A stretch of 64,000 nucleotides of DNA. Source: Lottia gigantea (Eukaryota; Mollusca; Gastropoda; Lottiidae). The notes under the pieces are model-generated. The model was not told where the DNA came from. It worked only from the letters and a program-made list of their open reading frames with translations, and searched no databases. Shown here one piece after another: positions 54,101 through 63,793 of this stretch. Position numbers and translations under genes: made by a program. The stretch spans positions 621,744-685,743 of the forward strand of contig NW_008707145.1 of NCBI RefSeq assembly GCF_000327385.1, in the 5' to 3' direction. Every line of letters begins with the position of its first letter. The first letter of the stretch is position 1.

Positions 54101-55923
54101 TGACAGTAAGTATATAAACGTTAATTTATTTGGTATACAACAATCATGTACCTTTCTAAGGATTATATAGGATGTCAAAGATAGGTGCCTAGGAAAACCA
54201 TGTGCTCTCTGTCCATTGTAGCCAAAAGACAATATTTTCAGGTACAATATCAGAAACTTTATGTTGACCAAATCAAATTACGCAATTGTGGCTCACTTTT
54301 TGATTGATTGAAATTTTAATCTCATACATTAATCTCAAATATTCTCCAAATATAATCTTACTATTAATCAGGTCATGCCAGCTATACAAGGTGGTGAAGC
54401 AGCCAAAGATTTGAAATCATTATCTGGTGGTGAAAGATCGTTCTCTACTGTATGTTTTATATTGGCTTTATGGGATGCCATGGAGTCGCCTTTCAGATGC
54501 TTGGACGAGTTTGATGTATTTATGGTATGTTTAATTTTATTTCTTGATGCTGGTAGTTTTATTTGAGCTTCAATACCATATGATAACTTTAGTGGTTTTA
54601 GTCAGGAACATCTACATCTGATGCTTTGCATCTCCCATATGAAGTTTTCCTATACCCAATAATTTTAGCCGGCTCCAACAGTCAATGGGGCTGACATGGA
54701 AAAGATGTCTAACTGTTCGAATGGGTCATTAAAACCATGGCCTTGTTTAATATCATCAGTTCAGAAATTAGTCATGTTGCTATGACATTTGTCACAAACC
54801 AAGAGGTTTAGGCCTTGTATTCTCGAAATGCTAGGACATCCTAGAAACAGTGTTAGAAGATAAGACTTTAGGACATCCTAGCGCTAAGATCATTTTGAGA
54901 ATATGTGACCAGGAATAGTCTTCCTAAAATCAGAGCACCATTGCATTTTACAGTCAAGTTTCCCCTTTGCGGTAGAAGTACAAAAGCACTGACACAGTTT
55001 TGATGTTAATAAACCACGCCTCTTTGTGCTTCAAGAAGTGCAAAGGACCGTTGTCATGAAAAGTTTTCCCTTGTGATTATCTTTTGTTCTTAAGTACGCT
55101 TTTGATATATAGGATATGGTCAATAGAAGAATTAGTATGGATATGATGATGGTTGTAGCTAAAGAGCAAACTAGTCGTCAATTTATATTTTTGACTCCGC
55201 AAGACATGAGGTAAGGTTTTATTTTGGTTACTGAAGTTTTTAAAAATTCTTGTTATAGTTTTGTATTGTGAGGTTCTATAACACAGTCAGTTAGAGTGTT
55301 GGTTCTTTACATGATGCCAATTGCTTGGTTACGTCGAGCGAATAGAGGCTGTGGGTTCCGATCTTGATGGGTGGTAAAAGTCTGATGACCTTGAATAAGT
55401 CATCTTCACTCATAATTCCAGTTGACCCAGCTGTAAATGGGTACAGATAACCCGGGAAAGATCAATGCCAAGAAGTTTGGCCAAGGACCAGCTGGTAGAA
55501 AGGATCCTTAACTATGTTATCCTTGTAAAATATAGTTGTTTCTTTCTTTCTTTCTTTGAATGGTTAATTATATTGGAAAAAGTATCAAAGCCTGCTGAAA
55601 AAACTCCACCTAGTCCAATGCAAATAAATTTTGGCATGCATAACTGAGCTGTTCTTTTATGCCATTTTCTAACTGTAACTTTAAGAGAAATCAGAGGAAC
55701 AGATCTGATTAAATAAGAAAAATGGACTAAATAGTGTACATCACCTTTGACATGTTTGGAATTAACGTTATGACTATTATAAATCTTATGGAAAATGCAG
55801 TGTTAAAATAATTTTCATTTCAGTCAATTGAAAATGGGACAAAATTTCCGTATTTTTCGAATGCCGAATCCAGACAGAGGTCAAACAACATTAGAACTTG
55901 GAGAAAGAACTGAAGATGAATAA
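42116..55923 (+). CDS. SMC6: Structural maintenance of chromosomes protein 6, 26 exons, about 1101 aa
   Basis: Exons: 42116-42277, 43259-43379, 43758-43863, 44353-44489, 45272-45414, 45644-45745, 46098-46235, 46662-46742, 47082-47228, 47504-47592, 47973-48137, 48759-48937, 49328-49500, 49736-49762, 50162-50245, 50584-50670, 50955-51224, 51417-51473, 51951-52121, 52411-52548, 52749-52867, 53037-53136, 53947-54105, 54372-54524, 55113-55210, 55824-55923. Every phase closes. Walker A GRNGSGKS is at about 91-98, split between exons 2 and 3. Long coiled coils flank a hinge at about 500-670. The ABC signature [10 protein letters not shown] is at about 999-1008 and Walker [13 protein letters not shown] at about 1026-1037; DEFDVFMD is typical of SMC6. 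Known: SMC6 pairs with SMC5 in the nuclear SMC5/6 complex for recombination repair, replication-fork stability and restriction of extrachromosomal DNA. Length fits the family (human 1091). The N-terminal 60 residues are basic then acidic. Exon 14 is a 27-nt microexon. Confidence 0.97.
43920..44205 (+). repeat. Dispersed repeat E (SMC6 intron 3)
   Basis: GGACTGGTTTCTTTCTGTCAG, GGGGCTTACATGGAAAGAGT and GGTGCAGATAAATAGGATG, then TAAAACTCCTTTCAT, recur in diverged form at 6400-6640 and in part at 54660-54760. The boundaries are unclear. It could be a second SINE or part of a longer element. Confidence 0.45.
44680..45265 (+). repeat. AT-rich minisatellite in SMC6 intron 4
   Basis: Units of about 24-30 bp built on ATCAGATTTATTAATTGTTA followed by TATAT runs, more diverged to the left. 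The last unit runs directly into the acceptor of exon 5. Confidence 0.9.
46783..46998 (-). mobile_element. tRNA-derived SINE copy (SMC6 intron 8)
   Basis: Reverse orientation, with AAAGGATCCTTTCTACTAGC, GATTAGAACTCACAGCC (B box) and CAGCACTCTAACAGGACTGTG (A box). The tail is missing. It lies between exons 8 and 9. Confidence 0.7.
48153..48372 (+). mobile_element. MITE family A, internally rearranged copy in SMC6 intron 11
   Basis: The left terminus AGAGGGATTGTAAAGG and the right terminus CTCTTTACAATCCCTTTAA are present. The left arm is shortened, so the element folds around two TGACGTCA sites (48177-48184 and 48232-48239). It lies entirely within the intron between exons 11 and 12. Confidence 0.75.
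49070..49190 (+). mobile_element. MITE family A, left-half fragment in SMC6 intron 12
   Basis: It starts CTAAAGGGATTATAAAGAAG and continues through CCAATTTTCAATCAGACGTC and TGGTTTCTGCAATTCCTC before similarity stops. It is the same half that is retained in the 14.26 kb fragment. Confidence 0.6.
49940..50150 (+). repeat. Minisatellite in SMC6 intron 14
   Basis: Units of about 30 bp based on GTGTTTACAGTGATTTACCA followed by TGTTTATCAT. Each good unit contains TTTACAG, which resembles a 3' splice site. Confidence 0.85.
50700..50935 (-). mobile_element. MITE family B partial copy in SMC6 intron 16
   Basis: It shares ATCTCAAATTAGGAATTTAA, AGAAAAGACGAGTTGTG, GGATTTGAAGGCTCAAAT and TTGGTCATAAAAATGGC with family B. 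Both terminal repeats are eroded. It fills most of the intron between exons 16 and 17. Confidence 0.6.
51640..51910 (+). repeat. Minisatellite in SMC6 intron 18
   Basis: Units of about 22-24 bp based on TCTGATAACAGAAAAGGAGC followed by AAG, with a looser left part. Confidence 0.8.
53190..53890 (+). repeat. Minisatellite in SMC6 intron 22
   Basis: Units of about 33-45 bp: TATGACCTATTGTATTTTAT then TTC, with a variable number of TCTAT pentamers. It starts with a pure TTCTA run at 53197-53231. Short open frames across it are artefacts. Confidence 0.95.
54605..54760 (+). repeat. Dispersed repeat E, partial copy (SMC6 intron 24)
   Basis: ATGGGGCTGACATGGAAAAGA, then TGTCTAACTGTTCGAATGGG, resembles the early part of repeat E. 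It lies just upstream of a family D MITE. Confidence 0.35.
54811..54910. mobile_element. Short palindromic MITE family D copy 2 (SMC6 intron 24)
   Basis: GGCCTTGTATTCTCGAAATG at the left and CTAAGATCATTTTGAGAATAT at the right, with AGGACATCCTAG in both arms. It lies between SMC6 exons 24 and 25. Confidence 0.7.
55268..55558 (+). mobile_element. tRNA-derived SINE, best copy (SMC6 intron 25)
   Basis: The head CACAGTCAGTTAGAGTGTTGG resembles a tRNA A box, and GTGGGTTCCGATCTTG resembles a B box about 75 bases on. A body of about 200 bp follows, with GACCAGCTGGTAGAAAGGATC and TTATCCTTGTAAAATATAG. The element ends in a TTTC repeat. The body is shared with copies at 6.1, 10.7, 21.7 and 46.8 kb. It is non-coding and non-autonomous, so it would need a LINE for mobility. 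Confidence 0.75.
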
Positions 55924-57449
55924 ATTCAAGGAAAAAAATTCATACTCTCTGAAACAGTTTGACAAGTTGTTAAATTGGATAAACTAAAAAGAAACTTATT
56001 TGGACCATTTTTAACTTAATTGAATGATGCCACCATAACTCTGGCTCTGAAATGTTTTTGTCTTAGTGTTCATTTTTGAGAACTATCTTGAAAAGTTATG
56101 GATTTTCACAATGTCATAGCTGTGGTATTTATGGCAAACCCTCCAAATAGCTGGTTATGCTAAAAAAAAAACTGCTGTTACTTTCATTGTGGTCATTGAT
56201 TTAAGATATTATGTTAGAATTAAGAATATTAGTTGTTACTGATAACCACAATGGTATGTGTATTGTCGTTAACCTTCAATATTTAGATAGAATACTTGAA
56301 AGGATGAAGAGATATATTTATCAGTAAGGAAAATGGCATTAATTAAAATTTAACCAACATTATTGATCATTTTTGTTCCGTTTGATTAATTTGGAAATGA
56401 AGGAAACTTAAAAAAAAAAATGATTTTTTGTTGAAATTAAACATTAATTTTCTTGGTTATTGTAAAACCAATGGGCATGCCAGTTTCCCCCTAAGAATAA
56501 TAATTTGTACCAGCTTGCTGTTGTCCCTCCATTCAATCTGCCCCTTATTTGTAAGTTCTTGAAGGCTGGCACCAACATTGTGTAAGATATTTTTGAAAAA
56601 ATTGCAGAGACTAGCAATTTCTGTTTCCATCTATTCTTTGTTTATGTATATCCATGTGTATCCTTAGTTTTAGATGTGATTTATATGGTTTTATCTTTTT
56701 GTTAATGATTTTAAAGTTCTAGTGCTATACTGAGTGGTGGTGAAGGAATAAGAGGGATGTAGCTAGTAGCAGAGGTTACTTTATATATTTAAATAATCAA
56801 AAGACCAAATAGATCCGATTTCAAATCATTTGTAAGGGAACTTGAAAAGGAATTGTTGAATTATTAAGTTTATGCACTGATGTAGTTCAATTTTTGACAT
56901 ACAACGAATTTTTTGGAATGAAAAACTGGTGTTGATACACTTTAAAATAAATAATAATTACTGCAAAAAATAGACACAGTAGTATATGGTGTCAATTTGA
57001 TATTGACTCTGGTCCATAATTGTAGACATCAGATCTTGCATCGAATTTTTTTATGAGTAATAGAAATACTATAACTTGCAAACATTATATTTTACAATTT
57101 TGTAATCAGTTACTATTTAATCATTAAACCATAATATTTCAACTGCTTTGATTTTTTATTGAGACACTCACACTAGTCTTAGTCCGTGAATTGTTCAGAC
57201 AAGAGCTTTTCTTATTGTGTTGCTTATTAATCCAATGGTTCTCTGTAATGGGTATTATTCATACAAATGGGTGCACGTAAACTGGACTGAACAAGTCACC
57301 TGAATAACACCATGAGCCAGAAAACAGCAAAAAATGCTAAAAAAGATGATTTCTTAAGCTTTAATATCACAGTTTCCACACTATAACATCATTGACGGCA
57401 ATCATATTTTCATTATGTGAAATTCTGAAACTTTTTTTCGGAGCCCAAT
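55924..57449. other. SMC6 and TIR gene 3' UTRs and intergenic sequence
   Basis: No exon seen. Candidate poly(A) signals for both genes lie at 56946 and 57160, so most of the stretch is probably transcribed 3' UTR. Confidence 0.55.
56946..57160. terminator. Convergent polyadenylation signals of SMC6 and the TIR gene
   Basis: AATAAA on the plus strand at 56946-56951 could end SMC6 after a 3' UTR of about 1 kb. AATAAA on the minus strand at 57160-57155 could end the TIR gene after about 290 bases. The two genes are tail-to-tail, and the signals are about 200 bp apart. An AATAAA at 55919-55924 overlaps the SMC6 stop codon and is less likely to be used. Transcript ends were not available. Confidence 0.45.
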
Positions 57450-60400
57450 TCATCTGGGACTGATTAATTTCTTCATTTTGTCCAAGACAATATTGATATT
57501 CTGTTTATATAGTCTATCATTACTAAGATCAACACACGTATGCCTTAATAATGTTCTTCGGACTTGTAATGGTGCCGTGTCGAGAGGTGTATATCGTAAT
57601 AATAAAGGAATTATAGGTTTATTAAATGTCTCAGCTAGTGTTAAGTCCTTACTACAATTTTCACTTTGTAAATATTTAGGTGTTATACAAGATAACACTA
57701 TGGATGATTCTTTCATATTGCGATGTATTTGTCCTTGTAGATTGGCACTACTTATATCAGTATGACTAATAGATTTACTGGTGCGACTACTTCCTCTACT
57801 GTGTCCTCGAGGAAGGTTCATATCTGTCCAACAAGTGAATCCGCTTCTTTCTAACACTTGTTTCATCTCTTCGACTCTCGCATGCATATCCCAATGAAAG
57901 CTTATGTAAACTTTTGGCTGGATTACAGATGGTGTATTGTAAATTGCTTTAATTCCGTCTAAAATGAAATAATTATCAATGCAAAATATCAAAATAACCA
58001 TAAATTTATATCTAGCTTTGATGAGAAGTGCACAGGACGTAATCTTAAACGCCCACAATTGTAATGGCAGCCATGTCGTCAGGGAGGTTGACAAGAGAGT
58101 AACATTTTCATACTACAAGAAGGTTATTCAAAGCCCTTTTCAACCAGTTTCGTCTATATCAGTCAAGGATTTTGCCTGCTACAGTACTGATAGGAAACTG
58201 TCAAAAATCCTCGAGTTTTTCTAATCAAGTGTCACACAGTAGTGATGTAAAGCACAATTGATATGGTGAAAGCCTTTACTTACTTCCAGAACTGCTAAGA
58301 TGTTCTAGTGGTTTTAATCCCTCTGCCATTTTGTTGAGGTATGATTGTTCTAACACCACACCTGGTACTCGCCTCAATGGTTTAATATGATGTTCTAAAA
58401 CATCTAGACTTTCGGTGTAAGGTTTGGTTTCAAAATTAATAGCTGGACAGTCTCCTGAAAAAGCAAAATGGTAAAATGTATTCTTCTGGAATTCTGATAT
58501 TGGACTTATTCAAAAATCGTTGATTAATTTTAAGACCGATGAAGCAAAGTTAATAGTAAATATACACGTAACTGCTGTAAATAGTTGATAAAAACGACAA
58601 TTTCTTCAGATGTTGTATGGATTATAAATAAATTCGAAAACTCTTACTGATAATGACAGGCAGAACAAATACTTAAATAATAGTCTTTTCAAAAATAACA
58701 AATTTAAGGAAGTTTTCAGTTAAATTGATCTTGAATCCGGATATTGGCAATTAGATGCATGTCATTTCTTACCTAATACAGCCATAGCACTGGCTCGCAT
58801 GTTACTCCAAGTATTATTAAACATAGCTGTGACTAGTTTTTTACCCAACCAATCGGCGAATAAGACTTCTTGGTACACAAAGGGTGAGTTCGTAGCTGCT
58901 TCTGTTAAAATAACAATTACATGAGAAGAAGTAGCTAGTTGGGGTCCATTTATTCTTAAAAACTCCTCCTTTGATTTCCCAAGTTTGTGACTGTCATGAT
59001 GGATGACCTGAAAGAAGAAATAATAATACTATTGCATATCTGAGAATTAGTTTTTAACAACCTGGCCCTGTATTCTCGAAACGATCTTAGCGCTAGGATG
59101 TCCTAGGTTCTTATCTTCTAACATTGATTCTTAGGACGTCCTAGTGATAAGATCATTTCGAGAATACGGGGCCTGTAAATCTGAGAGCTAAACATTGGAA
59201 TTCAAACTTCATGTAACGTTGACTTATATGGCGAATGATAGCGCGTTCACAATTTCAATGCCAATTTGTTTATGGTAGGGCCTTGTTCTTCAAGGGGTAT
59301 CTGCTTTTTGAGAAAAGTTTTTATTATCAAAATCGTCTAAATTATACCTGAAAATATGTCTAAAGTATGCTACTTATATCTATATATCCTCTTGGATCTG
59401 AATTTATTTTAAAAGGGTTTATTAAAAGCGGTGAGTACTAATTAAGCAGTTTGACGTAGTTTTGGTGTTTAGCTTTATTATAATCGCTCGATATTAGGTC
59501 TACTAGATGAAACCTTAAAGCATACGTACGAGGCATATTTCTCTACAATTAAGCGATTATTTTATTTAAATCTATACAGTAATATTCTAACAGTTGACAA
59601 AAAGCTTAACAAACTTAAAACCCTTACGTAATGTTTTTAGATATTTTTGGCGTTTAAAAATTAACGGCTGGATTTTTTTAGTTAAAACTTTCAGATACGT
59701 TAAGGAAACATTTTCTTTATTTTGGTGTATAGTTTTCACAAATATTTTTAAGTTTTTCTACCTGAATAACAGGCGGAATATCCCTTTAAAAGCTGGTACT
59801 ATCAGTGGGGCGTCAAATAAATATCTTATATAAGCTATGATATTAAACTAAATTGAACGATACACAGCTTGATTTAAAGGCGTTACTACTAACTGTTTGC
59901 TACGGAATGGGCTGGTGTAGATTTATATGCATTGGTCTAAAATTCTTCTATTCTTTTGGGAGGTGAAATAATACAGAAGTTTCTTGTTGAATCATTTGAC
60001 AATATATATAATGGTAATTCAAATGTTATGTATCTTTTCTGAATCGCTGAAGACATTGTTAATGGTGAATTGAATCGGAAGTTGTAATAGTTATTAATAG
60101 TTAATTTGTTGAAAGCTTTCAAGCTACTTAACCGTTTGTCAGATTTGACTAACGTTCTAGTTAAAACATGTTCTATTAAGATACTTAGTATAATCTTGTC
60201 TAAATATTATTATATGCATTACATACTTTATTTTATTGTATTCTTAATAGGCTATAAACTTTTGACACCATTGGCAATTCGTTAGAATTTCTATTTAGAA
60301 AGGTCCGTGAAAATTAGTGTAACAGGACCTAGAAGGCTATATATTTACCATTTTATGACTGANAGTGCAAAGTTCAAGACTTAAGACGATTTATTTATTG

Positions 60401-63400
60401 AATTTTTGAATAATAGGTATTTTTTTCATACAAACGCTTGCCNNNNNNNNNNNNNNNNNNNNNNNNNNNNNNNNNNNNNNNNNNNNNNNNNNCGACACCG
60501 ACTTAAAAGCATAAAACTGACGCCTTTACATATTAATAAATGGTAGAGATATTTTGTACAAATAATCTTAGTGTCCCTGAAATGTTAATCCCGGGTTTAA
60601 GTTGTCAGATAGTCGATATGTGATCGATAATCCATTTCTTATTACGTTCTTAGAAGCAGGTTTAACCCTGAGTAATATTTAAATCCATACAGTTATAGAA
60701 AAAGCAGGTGAAATTAAGGTCAATGGGATATAGGATTTACACAAAAACACCTGTCTGAATTTAATAACTTTATATATAAGTCCACATGTCTGGTGATAAT
60801 GATTATATTTTAATAATACTAATGCAATATAGGTCCAGGTTTAATCGTCAAGGCTATTGTATATTTTATTCATAGGACACATTTATTACTTTATCAAGAT
60901 TAACATGTAAAATAATTTCACATTCCATTTAAGTTCACGACTTTATTTTTACCTTATGATTTAAGAACATAGTTGCTTGTAAGTATCAGACAGATCAACA
61001 GTAAAAGCAAATCCATTTCAAGGTCATTATGGACCTAAAGCCTTAATACAGATCTAATGCCTTGGTTAATATAGATCTAATGTCTTGGTTAATATAGATC
61101 TAATGTCTTGTTAGATATAGATTCAATAGCTTTATCAATACAGATCGAATGTCATTTAAGTTCACGACTATATTTTTATCTTATAATTTAAGAACATAGT
61201 TGGTGCTAGGTATCAGACAGTAAAAGCAAATCCATTTCAAGGTCATTATGGGCCTAAAACCTTGATTACTATACACATAGATCTAATTTCTTTCTCGATA
61301 TGGATCGAAAGTCATGGTTGATATAGATCTAATGTCCTGATCGATATAGATCTAATATCTTGTTGTTCTAATGTCTTAGTCAATATAGATCTAATATCTT
61401 GTTGTTCTAATGTCTTAATCGATATAGATCTAATATCTTGTTGTTCTAATGTCTTAGTCGATATAGATCTAATGTCTTGGTCAATATAGATCTAATGTCT
61501 GAGTCGATATAATTCTAATGTCAGTATCTAATAACCTGGTTAATATATATCTAATACCTAGGTTAATATACAGCTAATGTCTTGATCATTATAGATCTAA
61601 TGTCTTGGTAGATGCAGATCTAATGCCATGGTCAATATAAACTTAATAACCTGGCTAATATATATAATACCTAGGTTAATATGTATTTAATACCTTGGTC
61701 AATACAGATCTAATGTCTTGGTCAATACAGATCTAATGTCTTGGTCAATACAGATCTAATGTCTTGGTTAATACAGATCTAATGTCATGGTCAATACAGA
61801 TCTATTGTCTTGGTTAATACAGATCTAATGTCTTGGTCAATACAGACTTAATGTCTTGGTCAAATAGACCTAATGTCTTGGTCAATACAGATCTAATGTC
61901 TTGGTCAATACAGACCTAATGTCTTGGTTAATACAGATCTAATGTCTTGGCCAATATAGATCTAATGTCTTTGTCAATACAGACCTAATGTCTTGGTTAA
62001 TACAGATCTAATGCCTTGGCCAATACAGACCTAATGTCTTGGTCAATACAGATCTAATGTTTCGGTCAATACAGACCTAATGTCTTGGTTTATACAGATC
62101 TAATGTCATGGTCAATACAGATCTAATGTCGTAGTCGATATAGGTCTAATGTCATGATAGATATGGAAATAATGTATTGGGTAATATAGATCTAATGTCT
62201 TGTTAGATATAGATTCAATAGCTTAATCAATATAGATCGAATGCCATGGTAGGTATAGATCTAATATCTTGGTCAATACAGATCTTATGGCTTTGTCGAT
62301 ATAGGTCTAATGTCATGGTACGTATAGATCTAATGTCTTAGTCGATATAGGTCTAATGTCTTGGTAGATAATAGATCTAATGGTTTGGTCATTACCGATC
62401 TAATGTCTTCGTCAATATAGTACCATGTTCAATACAGATCTAATGTCTTGGTTATTAAAGGCCGATATAGTTTGGCTACTTTAAATCACCTCACCAAAAG
62501 CCTTCAAGAACTTACCTGTAAACCTTTTCTTCTTAAATCTGTTTTGATATTCTGTATCAATCGTACATCAGCGGGATCGTAAATAAGATACACCACATCC
62601 GGCTTAGTTCTCTGTGCCCGGGCCCTCAGGTGCCAGTTATCAGGCTGTTTGTGTTCTTTGTCTAACGTTGACAATATCTGTTGCATGATTTTCTTCCGAA
62701 CGATTCGACTGTCAATACCTAGATATTTGACCATGTCATAATCAGTCAAAGACATTAGTAAGAATCCATCGATCATATTTTCTGCTAAACTTTGTAAATA
62801 AAACTCTTTGATTCCCAGATTAAATAACCACTCCTGTAAGTCACTCACAGTCCATTGACAGATCTTTTTATTGAGATATTCTCCAGTAAATTCTGTGTCT
62901 ACTCGAAAGTTTGGATTAGAGCTCGAATTAAGCGAACCGAATTTTTCTAATTCTTCCATAATTTCACCAATCACTATAGACGTTTTCTCTGCTACACTCT
63001 TTTTGATATGATTCTTCGTCAAATCTACCGGTCTTTTCATCAAAGGAGCAAATTGTTTCAGAATATCCTTATTTTCTATTGGTGTAAACATTATTGGAAA
63101 CAGATTAACACAGTTCGGTTCTTGTTTCAGTCTTTCTAGCAACGTTTTGCCTTCATACACCGACACCGGGCATGTAAAATAACTTTCCGACAACACTAAT
63201 ATTACAGCCCGACATTTCTCAATGGCCTCCATTCTGAGTGAAAACCATGATGGGCTATCGGTATTCTGTTCATCTTTATCAAACCAAATATCATCAGCCA
63301 AATTATTCTCTTTCAGTTGTCGAACGATTTCTGAGACAAACTTCCTTTCGATATAGCTAGCATCCGGCGAATAAGACATGAATATTGTCTTCTTCGGCTT

Positions 63401-63793
63401 CTTTTGTCGGGACTTGGTACTTCTGGATTCATCACGATGCGATTGTTCCTTGGATTGTTCAGAGTATTTGAAATGATCCGGGTTTGATTTTATATTTGAA
63501 ACGGAATCATAATGATGTATTTCTACTTTTTCTTGTTCAGCCTGAACTTCACTAACATCATTATCATCTCCACGCTCTTCTGCAGTTGGTATCGTAACAT
63601 CCGGCTTCACTGCAGAAGCTGGGTTTGTAGTATCCTGAACAGCTTCCGCTTTAGCATCTTGTGTCTCGTTTGCTGGCTGCTGATTTTGATCATTTGGTTT
63701 ATCGTCAATAACTTTTCCATTTTCCACACTCGGTTGCATTGAATCCTCGTTTGATGTGTCCATATTTCCTTTCCTCGTTGACGTTGCACTCAT
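57450..63793 (-). CDS. TIR-SAM-TIR-TIR multidomain protein, 4 exons, 730 aa
   Basis: Exons (minus): 63793-62516, 59007-58773, 58454-58284, 57958-57450; phases close. Residues 1-134 are low-complexity, polar and probably disordered. TIR1 (about 135-275) opens KKTIFMSYSPDA and has SESYFTCPVSVYEGK, with Glu214 at the position of the TIR NADase glutamate. The SAM domain (about 312-378) starts CQWTVSDLQEWLFNLGI and includes MIDGFLLMSLTDYDMVKYLGI-like core residues. TIR2 (about 398-545) is split by intron 1, opens DVVYLIYDPAD and has SPFVYQEVLFA with Glu473. TIR3 (about 576-725) opens PKVYISFHWD and has CSKDLTLAE with Asp666 at the equivalent site. Known: TIR domains oligomerise in innate immune signalling, and some (SARM1) cleave NAD+; SAM domains polymerise. 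Inferred: a scaffold or NADase-type signalling protein in the cytosol. No signal peptide or membrane segment is seen. It is not SARM1, which is ARM-SAM-SAM-TIR. A polyadenylation signal lies at 57160-57155. Confidence 0.9.
59064..59174. mobile_element. Short palindromic MITE family D copy 3 (TIR gene intron 1)
   Basis: GGCCCTGTATTCTCGAAACG at the left and the inverse CATTTCGAGAATACGGGGCC at the right form arms of about 43 bp. It starts 57 bases from the acceptor of the TIR gene's second exon. Confidence 0.75.
60443..60492. other. Assembly gap (50 n)
   Basis: A run of 50 n lies within intron 1 of the TIR gene, with one further n at 60363. The round length suggests a placeholder, so the real gap size is unknown. 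Confidence 0.98.
60926..61265 (+). repeat. Direct duplication of about 115 bp at the edge of the 23-bp array
   Basis: 60926-61050 and 61153-61265 share CATTTAAGTTCACGACT, TTTAAGAACATAGTTG and AAAGCAAATCCATTTCAAGG, then TCATTATGG, about 227 bp apart with AGATCT units between. A block of flanking sequence was duplicated with the array. Confidence 0.8.
61045..62455 (+). repeat. 23-bp minisatellite in TIR gene intron 1
   Basis: About 55-60 units of ATAGATCTAATGTCTTGGTC followed by AAT; many keep the palindrome AGATCT. The array ends about 60 bases from the exon 1 donor. Variants TAGATCTAATATCTTGTTG at 61350-61450 form their own sub-array. Confidence 0.95.
62824..63393 (-). other. First TIR domain and linker of the TIR-SAM-TIR-TIR protein
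   Basis: This part of exon 1 encodes residues about 134-323. The strand-helix order fits a TIR fold: FMSYSPDA, helix, DIWFDKDE loop, WFSLRMEAIEKCRAVILVLS, then the helix with YEGK and LFPIMF. The SAM domain begins near its downstream end (ICQWTVSDLQEW). Confidence 0.85.

Noticed and set aside
57478-58224. Plus-strand frames at the end of the TIR gene
   Set aside because: Antisense shadows of the TIR3 exon and its intron.
57450-63793. Calling the TIR gene SARM1
   Set aside because: There are no ARM repeats, only one SAM domain and additional TIR domains.
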